DNA of 22,445 bases from CAYJAD01 sp964372165 (GTDB lineage: Bacteria > Desulfobacterota > Desulfovibrionia > Desulfovibrionales > Desulfovibrionaceae), in assembly GCA_964372165.1 (NCBI GenBank), contig CAYJPT010000022.1, positions 1 through 22,445 of the forward strand, read 5' to 3'. Shown here one piece after another: positions 22,445 to 22,445 of the stretch. A model generated the notes under the pieces. It was not told the DNA's origin. It saw only the letters and a list, made by a program, of their open reading frames with translations, and made no database searches. Position numbers and translations under genes: made by a program. The stretch's first letter is position 1. Each line of letters starts with the position of its first letter.

Positions 22445-22445
22445 A

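Overview
The window is an AT-rich bacterial chromosome segment, below about 40% GC by eye, and nearly all housekeeping genes. The gene set points to an anaerobic, motile Desulfovibrionaceae-like deltaproteobacterium with unusually low GC, such as the Lawsonia-type or gut-symbiont Desulfovibrio lineages. It includes a B12-dependent ribonucleotide reductase, the electron-bifurcating transhydrogenase NfnAB, CheV, a UPF0280 protein, a LUD-domain protein and a second-type EF-G. The taxonomic placement is inference from gene content; no marker was searched.

Layout. 1-3041: nrdJ and a downstream YkgJ-type cysteine-cluster gene on the minus strand, the latter running off the left edge. 3365-3550: a tRNA-Leu(UAG) with its own promoter and a strong terminator. 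3585-6123: a minus-strand operon UPF0280 -> GT4 glycosyltransferase -> LUD protein. 6284-10967: a plus-strand run of a carbamoyltransferase-fold protein without catalytic motifs, a short HisD/ALDH-fold-like protein, an EF-G paralogue and rsmA. 11355-11627: HU, with a strong downstream terminator. 12200-17289: a minus-strand operon DEAD-box helicase -> 156-aa unknown -> ribF -> U32 peptidase-like gene. 17795-20090: nfnA-nfnB on the plus strand. 20311-22251: cheV and ispH on the minus strand.

The genes are ordinary for translation, nucleotide, flavin and isoprenoid metabolism. The less explained content lies elsewhere. First, the two proteins coupled to EF-G keep amino-acid-enzyme folds but appear to have lost every active-site motif. 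Second, small palindromic repeats sit in the gaps: R1 at 5319-5368 and 11161-11210, R2 at 11213-11266 and 22391-22444, and R3 at 11861-11948, 12087-12121 and 20123-20210. One R1 copy lies directly on the ribosome-binding region of the glycosyltransferase gene. The gap 11861-12121 looks like a composite, with a more GC-rich stretch of about 140 bp between two R3 pieces.

No CRISPR array, insertion sequence with transposase, prophage or toxin-antitoxin gene was seen, and I did not find a clear new multi-gene system. The best candidate for something undescribed is the pseudoenzyme pair linked to EF-G.
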